A program made the translations under genes and the position numbers. Source: Candidatus Obscuribacterales bacterium (GTDB taxonomy: Bacteria; Cyanobacteriota; Vampirovibrionia; Obscuribacterales; Obscuribacteraceae). From it: a DNA stretch of 46,905 nucleotides. The stretch is taken from positions 1 through 46,905 of the forward strand of contig JAKFUT010000004.1 in assembly GCA_021732565.1 (NCBI GenBank), written 5' to 3'. Each line of letters begins with the position of its first letter. Position 1 is the first letter of the stretch. The notes under the pieces are model-generated. The model did not search any database and was not told the origin of the DNA. It saw only the letters and a program-made list of their open reading frames with translations. Positions 36,301 to 43,787 of this stretch are shown one piece after another.

Positions 36301-37048
36301 CAAGGACTTCTTGATGTTCGATTCCGCGATGGCGTTTCTTGCGGTAATTTCATTTGCTGCGTTTCGATTGCTCAGGCCTAAAGAATCATTGACGGCATTT
36401 TTCCGCAAGTCTTTTCTACCAGCTTCCACCGAAGAACGGCAATTCGCAAAACATGTCTGGCTAGACGCCATCATATTCGGTTACACCGGAACAGCCCTGA
36501 TGACAGGACTCGATCGAATAACAGAATCAGCGCGAGCATTCTTCTCGCCCTCTGCACCGATTGCACAGTTCTCCACGGTTAGTGATGCCTCAGGCGTTGT
36601 GAGCCCCGCCATAGATTTCACGGTACAATCACTTTCTCTTACGCTTATAGAAGTGTTGCTTGTGCCTGTATGCGTAGGACTATTCGCTCGGTTTTTCAGA
36701 ACGTGGCCTCGTTATCTCATCGCCGTTCTCGTGGTATCGCTCATCAATTACGCGAGCAACAGGTACTGGCAGAATTACATCGTAGACGTTGCAGGCGTTT
36801 CCGCCACCTTGATCATGTTCTACTTCGTCATCCGACATGTCGCCAAAGGAAATGTTCTCAGCTACGCACTATTTGCCTTTGTCTCATTAATGACGGGCAA
36901 GATTATTGAGCTAGCAAAATATGGTGGGCAGGTCTACCCTGTCGACATAGGCGTGGCAATCGCGATCACATTGTTGCCGCTGGCATTCGGCATGATGCAC
37001 ATTCTTTCTCCTGCCACCAAGAGCGAGTCTGCCGGAACCGAAACATGA
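33350..37048 (+). CDS. CPBP-family intramembrane protease, duplicated, second half inactive
   Basis: 1232 residues from GTG 33350. Two similar halves. First half: membrane anchor (14-32), soluble part with a charged low-complexity linker (170-280), a beta-rich soluble block, then eight or more membrane helices with the CPBP motifs E527-E528-LLC-R532, FMH (H561) and HFTYN (H599, N603). These residues coordinate the water or metal used in proteolysis (the group includes Rce1-type CAAX proteases). Second half (about 690-1232): an anchor, a soluble block (TREQAVAAARQYLVSRGIAD; FFKPEQPVYYEVMLSPSGKP) and again a membrane region starting VHWRPALVVTV, parallel to VRWKLSLTFAF in half one. Where half one has EELLCR, half two has IEVLLVP, and the His motifs are gone. 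It overlaps the esterase gene by four bases. Confidence 0.92.
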   Translation: METVQGKSDFRIDKTLLLLLGLGLIGSACFFWKLDDVFPAASIDLRLRAEQIEERAQKSLLSTGNSDKGFIRATTFSAQDYQEIFLEHEYDVSEANTLMRSEIPVWLWSSRFCKPLSLEEFRLWLTTDGRLNSFRHTIEAERALPLMSHLEALKLAIKFAHEQAGIDLPLPENKPRADFHSGKGSEAKEVRDATSVDTGKENSYNAISHSKTDGQPEEKKPEADSKHPAEDNQPRKIENLSKVKEQSKDEKPGADVARDTKDQEKLPAGDKGLKLIIDGTAKQSRRLDHYFTWENQGKDYKGGRMRTYVYVSGNIVTEFSNSLHVPDSFERKYNHIRSYNELLSSIAEVVFACLMGALLFVFVWALSTHQVRWKLSLTFAFFAFVGTCLSTVNNWPVIMKGYETSKTFQAYLTETGIATLLGALSAALSTVVLIGGTEALYRRAFPDKLMADSFLKPISLKTRQLFQGLFAGICMFGVQLGWITFYYLVGRMCGVWSPLQMREGAVLSSLVPAYSSFSMAVEASVFEELLCRVLCLVLVQKLTKNFWIANFVQAVGWAFMHSNYPQEPAYVRGVELSFVGFTFGLLVRRFGIIPSVISHFTYNCLLGVLSLLSPNTPGLLISGLVAISPAFIWLTLSVLRVKSSGFVDETPLLNSSVAPTAARSTEPDPQLDYHCSSLGAKTRGGLFVAGAVALALSFLPLRQIGQDTRLLVTREQAVAAARQYLVSRGIADEGWQTSSYTRENLDGEEIQYGFEKEGLEKVTSIMKQARYPLIWYVRFFKPEQPVYYEVMLSPSGKPIGMDIEKPDDAPGKTVPEEEARRAVEDYLEKDRPEFLSLKLGSSSQTKRDNRIDHTFIYEAPQYRMGDARLRVTVTTVGAEVDRPFINWDIPSAWSFERRKKTFKDELATYASYGLWVAAAGAFITWLVGLLRSQSVHWRPALVVTVLYGITSLVQTVNEFPAMITRYSTDVPMASFWTQTIMGKLKDFLMFDSAMAFLAVISFAAFRLLRPKESLTAFFRKSFLPASTEERQFAKHVWLDAIIFGYTGTALMTGLDRITESARAFFSPSAPIAQFSTVSDASGVVSPAIDFTVQSLSLTLIEVLLVPVCVGLFARFFRTWPRYLIAVLVVSLINYASNRYWQNYIVDVAGVSATLIMFYFVIRHVAKGNVLSYALFAFVSLMTGKIIELAKYGGQVYPVDIGVAIAITLLPLAFGMMHILSPATKSESAGTET

Positions 37049-38079
37049 AGGCTGCACGAACCATAGTCTCCATTCAGCTGCGTGCGGCCTCGGTTGCAAG
37101 AATGACTTTTGCTTTCGTGTTGTCCCTTTTCTGCACCACTGCCGGTGCATGCGAAAGCGACGAAGTCGGATGGTTTCCTGACAATCATGGAGTAAAGAGA
37201 AAGTACCTCTTACATATTCCCCCGGACTGCACGCGAGATCAGTTGCCCTTAGTGGTCGTGTTACATGGCGGCGGGCAGAGCGGCCGGCTCGTACGCTATG
37301 TCACGTCAATGAATGAAGTAGCAGACAAAGAGAAATTCGCTGTGCTGTACCCGGATGGAAGCGGACGTTATAAACGATTTTTGTTAACATGGAACGCTGG
37401 TGATTGTTGCGGATATTCCTCGCACCGGCGCGTAGACGACGTAGCCTTTGTCGACTCAGTAATTGATGGCTTACTGAGCAGAGGAATATTCGATCGAAAC
37501 AGAATCTATCTGGCTGGCTATTCCAACGGCGCGATGATGGCATATAAGGCAGGCTGCGAAAAGCCGGAAAGATTCGCCGCAATAGCCAGTATCGGGGGCT
37601 CCATGACAGGACGCGAACACCTTCCCGAGATTCCACTCAGCGTAATGATCATTCACGGCACGGCAGACAAACATGTGCCCTATACAGGTGGTGCCGGCAA
37701 GTTGGCAAAATGGGGATATCCGGTCAACAAGCAATCCGTTGAGTTCGCTAAGTCTTTCTGGATTAAAGCAAACGGTTGTACTCAGAAATCCCTCGATCAA
37801 CAAAATGGAGTGGTTAAACTTGAGCGCTTTTCCAGCGAACGAGGAACAGCAGAGGTAGAGCTTTTCACAATAAACGGCGGCCGGCATTCGTGGCCGGGGG
37901 GAAAGAGACTGGCCCGCCATGGCGATAAACCCTTTGCCGGGTTAGACGCAAGCAGTGAATGCTGGAAATTTTTCTCGCGACATTCAAAAGAAAATGCGCC
38001 CCAACCCAGACTTGCGCATCCAAGAACTGATGCTGTGGTGGGAACAGTAAAGGAGCACAGGGAGGAGCGCGGTGGATAA
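37045..38079 (+). CDS. Secreted PHB-depolymerase/LpqC-like esterase
   Basis: 344 residues. The ATG overlaps the CPBP stop (ATGA), and the stop overlaps the next gene. Signal peptide: basic start, hydrophobic MTFAFVLSLFCTTAGAC near residues 20-36, where the Cys suggests a lipoprotein or a cleavage site after TTAGA. Alpha/beta hydrolase: oxyanion loop VVVLHGGGQSG; WNAGDCCGYSSHRRVDDVAF, typical of the LpqC/feruloyl-esterase-related group; nucleophile Ser in AGYSNGAMM; Asp in IHGTADKHVPYTGG; His in NGGRHSWPGG. It hydrolyses esters such as polyhydroxybutyrate oligomers or feruloyl esters outside the cytoplasm. The last 30 residues are basic and look added. Confidence 0.93.
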   Translation: MKAARTIVSIQLRAASVARMTFAFVLSLFCTTAGACESDEVGWFPDNHGVKRKYLLHIPPDCTRDQLPLVVVLHGGGQSGRLVRYVTSMNEVADKEKFAVLYPDGSGRYKRFLLTWNAGDCCGYSSHRRVDDVAFVDSVIDGLLSRGIFDRNRIYLAGYSNGAMMAYKAGCEKPERFAAIASIGGSMTGREHLPEIPLSVMIIHGTADKHVPYTGGAGKLAKWGYPVNKQSVEFAKSFWIKANGCTQKSLDQQNGVVKLERFSSERGTAEVELFTINGGRHSWPGGKRLARHGDKPFAGLDASSECWKFFSRHSKENAPQPRLAHPRTDAVVGTVKEHREERGG

Positions 38080-38494
38080 GAACGACGGAACCATGTTAGT
38101 TGCCATAGGCGGGCGCATTCTTGAAGAGCTCCCCGGCTACGCCAGAGGCGTACTGCCGCTCTCAGAAGGAGTTATGCAACCCACTGGCGTTTTCCATGCA
38201 GGCGCAATTGTCACGTTGGCAGACGAGGTTGCCTCGCGTGCCATATATGGCTCAAAGCGAGAGCCTGGCAGCAGTCATCCACAGAAATTTCCATACTCGG
38301 TACAGCTCAGCGTGAATCTCTTGACCAATGATCCTGTGGGACCACTGACTGCAGAGTCTACCGTTACTCGTGAGGGTGGTCTGACCCTGGTGGACACAGT
38401 GGTAACCACTCATGACGGCAAAGTGGCGGCACTGATGCGAAGTGTCCACAAAATGGTTGATGCATCCAGAGTCGGCCCGCACATCAAAGCCTGA
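38072..38494 (+). CDS. PaaI-like hotdog thioesterase
   Basis: 140 residues from GTG 38072 (GGAGG five bases upstream), overlapping the esterase gene by eight bases. Hotdog fold of the PaaI group, which hydrolyses acyl- or aryl-CoA thioesters. The catalytic segment MQPTGVFHAGAIVTLADEVAS contains the FHAG turn (HGG in PaaI) and the acidic residue on the long helix. QFPYS-type strand is KFPYSVQLSVNLLTND, and GLTLVDTVVTTHDGKVAALMRSVHKM completes the sheet. Its close coupling to the esterase and protease genes suggests a shared lipid or acyl turnover role, which is inference. Confidence 0.9.
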   Translation: MDKNDGTMLVAIGGRILEELPGYARGVLPLSEGVMQPTGVFHAGAIVTLADEVASRAIYGSKREPGSSHPQKFPYSVQLSVNLLTNDPVGPLTAESTVTREGGLTLVDTVVTTHDGKVAALMRSVHKMVDASRVGPHIKA

Positions 38495-38610
38495 TTCACG
38501 ATCATGCACAGATAACAAGCCTGAGATACAACGAACGCGGTCAACTAAAAGAAGTCGCCTACCCGAACGGCACGGGTAATCGCATTCGACGGCGGAGGTT
38601 GGATAGATAA
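38495..38610 (+). pseudogene. Rhs/YD-repeat fragment
   Basis: The plus-strand frame ending at TAA 38608-38610 reads LRYNERGQLKEVAYPNGTG then NRIRRRRLDR. L-x-Y-N-x-x-G-x-L-x-x-x-x-Y-P-N-G is the YD repeat of Rhs/wall-associated proteins. The frame has no start of its own and only one repeat remains. It is therefore debris of a large Rhs-type gene lost by deletion, left between the thioesterase and the next genes. Confidence 0.55.
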
Positions 38611-38883
38611 ATCGACTGGTCCACAATTTCGTCTGACTCTGGTTTCATTTTACGCCGGCGATACCTTATCACAGTCAGGGTTGACAACCCGGCACTTTCC
38701 GTACCGCTTCCAGAGGACTTGAAAGCCGGAACTCAAGTTTTCGTACCGATCAATGCAATCAAATTCGGACATGTTGATGGAGGAGGCAATCGGACGTTGA
38801 CGGTCTCAACCTCTGGACTGTTGGAGCAGGCGGAAGATTCTAATATGCAGCCGACCAGAGACGCCGAGGGAACTTATATGTGA
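38611..38883 (+). pseudogene. Protein-coding remnant without start codon
   Basis: Open frame from just after the TAA at 38608 to TGA 38881-38883. From about 38665 it reads as protein: LITVRVDNPALSVPLPEDLK, AGTQVFVPINAIKFGHVDGG, NRTLTVSTSGLLEQAED. No ATG, GTG or ribosome site precedes it. It may be the C-terminal end of a deleted gene, or a real gene whose start I cannot find. The family was not recognised. The stop overlaps the GTG of the following frame. Confidence 0.4.
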
Positions 38884-39113
38884 ACTTGCAAATGAGAAGT
38901 TTGTTGTCCGCTCGAGAAGGGGACAAGCTGGACGTAAGAATTGGAATTGGTAAAGACGGAAACGTCAACATGAAACCAGGCGAGATTCTCGAAATAATCA
39001 CGCGGGTAACTTCGCAGGCTCCCGATTATTCTCCCGAGATTAGCGCTGTTAAGTATGGTTTGTCCATCGGCACCCAAGTTGCCGCGTCGCTCGCCAGGTG
39101 GTTCGGTCATTAA
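38880..39113 (+). CDS. Possible small orphan protein or remnant
   Basis: 77 codons from GTG 38880 (overlapping the upstream stop as GTGA); ATG 38892 is another start. It reads LLSAREGDKLDVRIGIGKDG, MKPGEILEIITRVTSQAPDY, then VKYGLSIGTQVAASLARWFG. The composition looks genuine (Gly/Asp turns, amphipathic end). No ribosome site of note. It may be the continuation of the same decayed locus as 38611-38883. Confidence 0.4.
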   Translation: MNLQMRSLLSAREGDKLDVRIGIGKDGNVNMKPGEILEIITRVTSQAPDYSPEISAVKYGLSIGTQVAASLARWFGH

Positions 39114-39267
39114 TTCCTAAAACAACTCAAACACTCAGAAGCGATGCTGAACACTTTCTGCTTGTGGTGCGTGGCGAGATGACAGTTAATAAAGTGTTCG
39201 GAGATTTTGCCAGGCCGTGCCGCCATCTGTTTTACTTAATCGGGTAGTTATTTTTTGGCGAAAGTCT

Positions 39268-40200
39268 ATGACTGGTTTTCTCGATAGGCAACTAGAACGT
39301 GAGCCCCCGAATCGTCCCGCGAAGCGCCGTGTTGTCAATGCGAAAAAGATCATGGTAATGATCACTGGAATCGTCGGAGCCGGGCTAGCCGCGGCCTACG
39401 TGCTGCTTAGTCCGTTCTTCGCCATGCCTCTGTATAACAACTTCCTCTTCTACCCAAGGCTCTATGATGAGGACCGCTACGGTGAAACCGTGTTGGAAGG
39501 CGTAACCAGGAAAGAAGTTTTCTTCACTACCTCTGATCAAAAGAAGTTGCACGGTTGGTTGTTCCGATTGCCACGGAGCAGCGAAGTTGTGCTCGTTCAT
39601 CACGGTAATGCGGGCAATCTCTCAAGCAGGCTCTCGCTTGCTGCAACTTTGCTACGCAACGGAGCCTCTGTATTCCTCTACGATTATCGGGGTTATGGTC
39701 GCAGTTGCGATGCCTCGCCCGATATTGAAGGTATTTGCCAGGACGGCATTAGCGCGTACGATTATCTGGTAAAACAAGAGGCCTTTCAACCTGCCAAGGT
39801 TGTGCAGTATGGCGAATCAATTGGTACCGGTGTCGCTTGCCACGTTCTTCAGCGTAGAGAATCTGGCGGTCTCATTCTCCAATCAGGATTTAGCTCATTG
39901 CCTGCAATCTCAAAAGAGAGGCTCGGGTTTCTCAATATTTATCCAACATTTCTCTTTCCCTCGAACTGCCTGGACAATGTGGCTGCATTGCGCAAAACAC
40001 ACCCCCCGCTATTGATTTTGCATGGCAGTGAAGATGCCACTATCCCCTGCTGGCATTCGCAGGTGATGTATAAAGAGGCACTGGAGCCCAAAAAACTTGT
40101 GTTGCTTGGTGGTACGGATCACAACAACGTCGGACAAGTAGATCCCGATATATTCGGCAATGCGTTGGCGGAGTTCTTTAAGAATCTTCCAAATTCGTAG
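39268..40200 (+). CDS. Membrane-anchored alpha/beta hydrolase (BEM46-like)
   Basis: 310 residues from ATG 39268; a GTG at 39217 in the same frame would add 17. N-terminal basic part, then an anchor helix about residues 30-52 (IMVMITGIVGAGLAAAYVLL). FFTTSDQKKLHGWLFRLP and VVLVHHGNAGNLSSRL (oxyanion loop) are typical of the BEM46/FrsA-like group, followed by LYDYRGYGRS, nucleophile Ser in QYGESIGTGVA, Asp in LHGSEDATIPC and His in GGTDHNN. The domain probably lies outside the cytoplasm, attached to the membrane. The substrate is unknown. A large inverted repeat follows 100 bases downstream. Confidence 0.9.
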   Translation: MTGFLDRQLEREPPNRPAKRRVVNAKKIMVMITGIVGAGLAAAYVLLSPFFAMPLYNNFLFYPRLYDEDRYGETVLEGVTRKEVFFTTSDQKKLHGWLFRLPRSSEVVLVHHGNAGNLSSRLSLAATLLRNGASVFLYDYRGYGRSCDASPDIEGICQDGISAYDYLVKQEAFQPAKVVQYGESIGTGVACHVLQRRESGGLILQSGFSSLPAISKERLGFLNIYPTFLFPSNCLDNVAALRKTHPPLLILHGSEDATIPCWHSQVMYKEALEPKKLVLLGGTDHNNVGQVDPDIFGNALAEFFKNLPNS

Positions 40201-40297
40201 TGTTTGGATAAAGTCGATTGTGATTGCGAAAGACATTTGTTTGACATTGCCTTCATATTCGCATCTGCTTCCAGCGGGGCTCAAAGACGAACGATCT

Positions 40298-40353
40298 CAA
40301 CACTTGTGTGTCTGTGCGGCGACTAAATCCCCCGGACAGACACACAAGCGTTG
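40298..40353. repeat. Long inverted repeat (13-bp perfect stem plus 4)
   Basis: CTTGTGTGTCTGT (40303-40315) and ACAGACACACAAG (40336-40348) pair perfectly; after one mismatch CAAC (40298-40301) pairs with GTTG (40350-40353). The 20-base loop contains AAATCCCCCGG. No T run follows, so it is not a standard terminator. It lies between the hydrolase and the moa operon. Confidence 0.9.
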
Positions 40354-40558
40354 GGCCAATGATGAATCCGAAATAATATAACGGTAACCAACAGCCTGGT
40401 CGGCTCCAAGCCACCTGTAGACCAAGTCTGCAATCCAGCGCCTTAAGCAAGTGCCCTAAACAAAGAGTGCACACAGCCTGCAAATTTGCGAAAATAACGG
40501 CATAACTGTAGTGTTATAGGGTAATACCCACCGCTACCGCCTGGAGCGTCGGCTTCTT
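40354..40558 (+). other. Leader region of the moa operon
   Basis: 205 bases before moaD. GGGT-AAT-ACCC (40520-40530) can form a small hairpin, and CACCGCTACCGCCTGGAGCG follows, close to the moaD start. A molybdenum-cofactor riboswitch could be expected before such an operon, but I cannot fold enough conserved helices to call one. Confidence 0.35.
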
Positions 40559-40816
40559 ATGTCCACACAAACCATTGTCACGGTAAAAATCCGATACTTC
40601 GCCATCCTTCGCGATGAACGCGGGCTCGCATCTGAAGAGTATTCCACGGGTGCCTCATCGCTACGCGAACTCTACAATGAGCTGGCTGCAAAATATCGAT
40701 TTTCACTCCCCGCCGATCGCCTTCGTGTCTCCGTGAATGCCGATTTTGTAGAATGGAACGCAACGCCTCGAGAATCTGATGCTATTGTGTTTATTCCGCC
40801 TGTGGCAGGGGGCTGA
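40559..40816 (+). CDS. moaD: Molybdopterin synthase small subunit
   Basis: 85 residues, beta-grasp fold. It carries the sulfur that converts cyclic pyranopterin monophosphate to molybdopterin. The C-terminal Gly-Gly (FIPPVAGG), which is adenylated and thiocarboxylated, is present and is the exact end. VTVKIRYFAILRDERGLASE is the usual start. GGAG lies 13 bases upstream, a little far. First gene of moaD-moaE-moaA-moeA; moaE follows after one base. Confidence 0.95.
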   Translation: MSTQTIVTVKIRYFAILRDERGLASEEYSTGASSLRELYNELAAKYRFSLPADRLRVSVNADFVEWNATPRESDAIVFIPPVAGG

Positions 40817-40817
40817 T

Positions 40818-41450
40818 ATGTTCTCTATGCTCGATATTCCAATTGATACCGATTCATTGAGGCAACGCATGGAGAATGCACAGGCCGGTGCGTTTGTCTG
40901 TTTTGAGGGCCGCGTAAGAAACCACAACGAAGGTCGGCAGGTTGGGCTGCTGGAATATGAGGCATTCGAGGAACTAGCCTTGAAAGAAGGAGAACGTGTT
41001 CTTGCGGAAGCAAGCAATCGTTTCCCTGTTCTCAAATGTATAGCGGTTCATCGCACCGGCAAGTTGAAGATCGGAGATGTCGCGGTTTGGGTCGGAATAC
41101 TTACAGCACATCGAGCAGAAGCTTTCGAAGCGTGCCGCTACGTCATCGATGAAATTAAACATCGACTACCGGTTTGGAAACGAGAACATTATCTCGATGG
41201 CTCGACTGAGTGGGTGAATTGCGCTGCCTGTGCTCCGGTTTCGGCGGATTGTCATCATTCGCTTGCACAGGAAACACCACCACCGGATCAGTCTCAATTG
41301 AGTTCCTCTGCAAAACAAGTCGTTCGAGCAGAGGTGATAGACGGGCGCAGTGCGATTAAAATGCACGATCATGACGCCTCCTGCACCACAAAGTCCGAAC
41401 CGACTAAATCGTGCTCGCCAGATACACGGGTAAGAAATTGCGATGAATAA
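40818..41450 (+). CDS. moaE: Molybdopterin synthase large subunit with Cys/His-rich C-terminal extension
   Basis: 210 residues from ATG 40818, with GGGGG six bases upstream and one base after the moaD stop. Core MoaE fold (1-140): GAFVCFEGRVRNHNEGR, LEYEAFEELALKEG, AVHRTGKLKIGDVAVWVGI, AHRAEAFEACRYVIDEIK, and PVWKREHYLDGSTEWV with the catalytic Lys. Family members stop at about 150 residues. Here about 65 more follow: CAACAPVSADCHHS, then KMHDHDASCTTK and SCSPDTRVRNCDE. In total there are seven Cys and several His in this tail. It might bind metal or interact with a sulfur carrier. The stop overlaps the moaA start by eight bases. Confidence 0.93.
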   Translation: MFSMLDIPIDTDSLRQRMENAQAGAFVCFEGRVRNHNEGRQVGLLEYEAFEELALKEGERVLAEASNRFPVLKCIAVHRTGKLKIGDVAVWVGILTAHRAEAFEACRYVIDEIKHRLPVWKREHYLDGSTEWVNCAACAPVSADCHHSLAQETPPPDQSQLSSSAKQVVRAEVIDGRSAIKMHDHDASCTTKSEPTKSCSPDTRVRNCDE

Positions 41451-42426
41451 GCTCATAGATAGATTCGGCCGCAAGCATACCTATTTGAGAATCTCCGTAA
41501 CCGACAGATGCAATCTTCGATGCGTTTACTGCATGCCCCCCGAAGGCATCACGGTGAAAAAGAAAGCAGAGATACTGTCTTTCGAAGAAATTTTTCGAAT
41601 CAGCCGAATCTTCGTCGAAATGGGCGTAACAAAGATTCGAATAACTGGTGGCGAACCGCTGGTGCGCAAAGACCTCGATCATTTGTTCGAAATGCTCAAG
41701 CCACTAGTTGGTTTAGAGACCCTGGCCATCACCACCAATGGTGTGCTGTTGCCCGGAAAAATAGACGCACTTAAGAAGGCCGGGTTGAAGTGCGTGAACA
41801 TCAGTCTTGATACTCTAAAAGCAGAGCGATTCAAGCAAATGACGCTACGTGATGAGTGGCATCCTGTAATGAACGGAATTCTCGCGGCCGAAGCCGCTCA
41901 ATTTGAATCGCTCAAACTGAACGTGGTTGTAATAAAAGATCAAAACGGCGACGAGCTAGTCGATTTCGTTGACTTTGTAAAAGACCGGCGCATGAATGTT
42001 CGTTTTATCGAATACATGCCGTTTAAAGACAACAGCTGGAACAGCACCGGGGTTTTGTCGTACAACGACATGAAAGCCGCCATTGAAAGATACTACGCTC
42101 TAGATTCTATTAATGCAAAGCCTGGTGATGTTGCCAAAGACTTCAGCATCCGGGGACACAAGGGTACAGTCAGCTTCATTTCTTCCATGACCGACAGTTT
42201 TTGCGCCTCGTGCAACAGGCTACGGTTGACTGCAGACGGTTCGATCAAATCATGCCTCTTTTACGAGCCGGAACTCAACTTCAGAGAACAGTTGAGAAGT
42301 GGTTGCTCAGACGAAGACTTGCGTAGCATGATCCTCTATGCTTTGCAGATGAAACCGGAAGCCCATCCACCGATGGAGGAACTCGCTGGAATGGCGAACA
42401 GGGCAATGGTAGAGATAGGTGGATAA
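41443..42426 (+). CDS. moaA: GTP 3',8-cyclase
   Basis: 327 residues, radical SAM. It converts GTP to 3',8-cyclo-GTP, the first step of molybdopterin synthesis. N-terminal cluster: C23-NLR-C27-VY-C30 (CX3CX2C). KIRITGGEPLVRKDL is the SAM-binding GGEP motif, and ITTNGVLL and VNISLDTL follow. C-terminal cluster: FCASCNRLRLTADGSIKSC. It ends in the conserved Gly-Gly (EIGG) that completes the active site. Overlaps moaE by eight bases and is followed by moeA after three bases. MoaC, the next enzyme, is not in the window. Confidence 0.97.
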   Translation: MNKLIDRFGRKHTYLRISVTDRCNLRCVYCMPPEGITVKKKAEILSFEEIFRISRIFVEMGVTKIRITGGEPLVRKDLDHLFEMLKPLVGLETLAITTNGVLLPGKIDALKKAGLKCVNISLDTLKAERFKQMTLRDEWHPVMNGILAAEAAQFESLKLNVVVIKDQNGDELVDFVDFVKDRRMNVRFIEYMPFKDNSWNSTGVLSYNDMKAAIERYYALDSINAKPGDVAKDFSIRGHKGTVSFISSMTDSFCASCNRLRLTADGSIKSCLFYEPELNFREQLRSGCSDEDLRSMILYALQMKPEAHPPMEELAGMANRAMVEIGG

Positions 42427-42429
42427 TTG

Positions 42430-43680
42430 ATGATTTCATTTGAGGAAGCGCGCGCCATTGTCCTCGACAATGTTCAGGTTGCGCCGAAAACCCGCGTCAA
42501 GCTGGAGAAACTGCAGGGAAGTGTTCTTGGCGAGCCAGTTCTGGCGAGTTATGATCTTCCCCACTTTGACAATTCCGCAGTAGACGGGTTTGCGGTATGC
42601 CTCCCGGATGTATTGAATGCCGCTGAGAGCTCCCCCGTCGAGATGCCTATAGCTGGAGAGATTCGCGCTGGTGACGCAATTTCGGGGCCGATGCCATCTG
42701 GTTCCGTGTACAAGATCTTCACTGGAGCACCGCTACCCGAAGGCGCAGACGCTGTAGTTATGAGGGAGTATTGCGTCGAAAACGGACAGTCTGTAAAGAT
42801 TGGTCGTTGCCCCCGCTCGGGAGACAACGTTCGCAGAAGAGGCGAAGAGTTTCTTCGCGGCAAACAAATTTTGCCCGACGGCATAAGAGTGACGCCTTCA
42901 GTGATCGGATTGCTGGCGTCACTGGGTCAGGCCTCATTTATGGTCCACAAGAAACCAACGGTAGCCATTGTAAGCACCGGAAACGAACTATTGAAACCCG
43001 GAAAGAATCTGACATCAGGCAAAATTTACGACTCAAACTCATTTGCGTTGACAGCTGCACTGGAAGCACTGGGTCTCGACGAATTTCTGCCTCTTCATTG
43101 CCGCGAAGATGTGAATGAAACCCGGAAAGTTCTCGGTCTAGCGCTCGATTTTGCAGATGTAGTCATCACCGCCGGTGGTGTCTCGGTCGGTGATCACGAT
43201 TATGTAAAACCCGTATTGGAAGAATTAGGCGTGAAAACACTTGTGTATAAAGTCGCCATGAAGCCCGGCAAACCCCTCTATTTTGGATTATCGTCGCTCA
43301 ACAAGAAAGGCAAGCGTCAATACATCTTCGGCTTACCGGGAAATCCCGTTTCCGCGCTGGTTACTTTTCACCAAATTGTTCGACCGGCTATTCTCAAAAT
43401 AATGGGAGACACCGGCGAGAACTCCGCACGGCTGCCGGATCGGTTCAAGGCGACTCTGCAATCCGACATCAAAAGACTCCCCGGAGACCGACTCGAATTT
43501 GTACGTGCGGTGGTTTCTACAAAAAACGGTGATCTGGTGGCAGATACTTGCGAAGGGCAAGATTCGCATATGATGGGTGGTCTGGCACTTGCCAATGCTT
43601 TGATTGTACTACCAGTCGGCAGCAGCGGCGCTGCCGCCAATGATCGCGTTGATGTTGTGTTGCTCAACTGGCACTCGTGA
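42430..43680 (+). CDS. moeA: Molybdopterin molybdenumtransferase
   Basis: 416 residues from ATG 42430 (a TTG lies just before it). Inserts molybdate into adenylated molybdopterin. Domain III/IV start: LPHFDNSAVDGFAV, KIFTGAPLPEGADAVVMREY, RRRGEEFLRGKQIL. Domain MoCF_biosynth: VAIVSTGNELLKPG, GKIYDSNSFAL, VVITAGGVSVGDHDYVKPVL, KVAMKPGKPLYFG, and FGLPGNPVSALVTFHQIVRPAIL. C-terminal domain IV has LPGDRLEFVRA. GGTGG precedes the start. Last gene of the operon; GGGC-TA-GCGCCC-like short hairpin follows at about 43740. Confidence 0.97.
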   Translation: MISFEEARAIVLDNVQVAPKTRVKLEKLQGSVLGEPVLASYDLPHFDNSAVDGFAVCLPDVLNAAESSPVEMPIAGEIRAGDAISGPMPSGSVYKIFTGAPLPEGADAVVMREYCVENGQSVKIGRCPRSGDNVRRRGEEFLRGKQILPDGIRVTPSVIGLLASLGQASFMVHKKPTVAIVSTGNELLKPGKNLTSGKIYDSNSFALTAALEALGLDEFLPLHCREDVNETRKVLGLALDFADVVITAGGVSVGDHDYVKPVLEELGVKTLVYKVAMKPGKPLYFGLSSLNKKGKRQYIFGLPGNPVSALVTFHQIVRPAILKIMGDTGENSARLPDRFKATLQSDIKRLPGDRLEFVRAVVSTKNGDLVADTCEGQDSHMMGGLALANALIVLPVGSSGAAANDRVDVVLLNWHS

Positions 43681-43787
43681 AATATTATCGGCAAAGATGT
43701 AGAACCAACCGACAAATAAAGAAGCGACAGCGTTAAACAAGAGGGCTAGCGCCCGACCATAGCTATGGCTCGCACTCCTGATTGGCA

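Noticed and set aside
40381..40558. Molybdenum-cofactor riboswitch before moaD
   Set aside because: The position and the words CACCGCTACCGCCTGGAGCG are suggestive, but I could not pair the required helices by hand.
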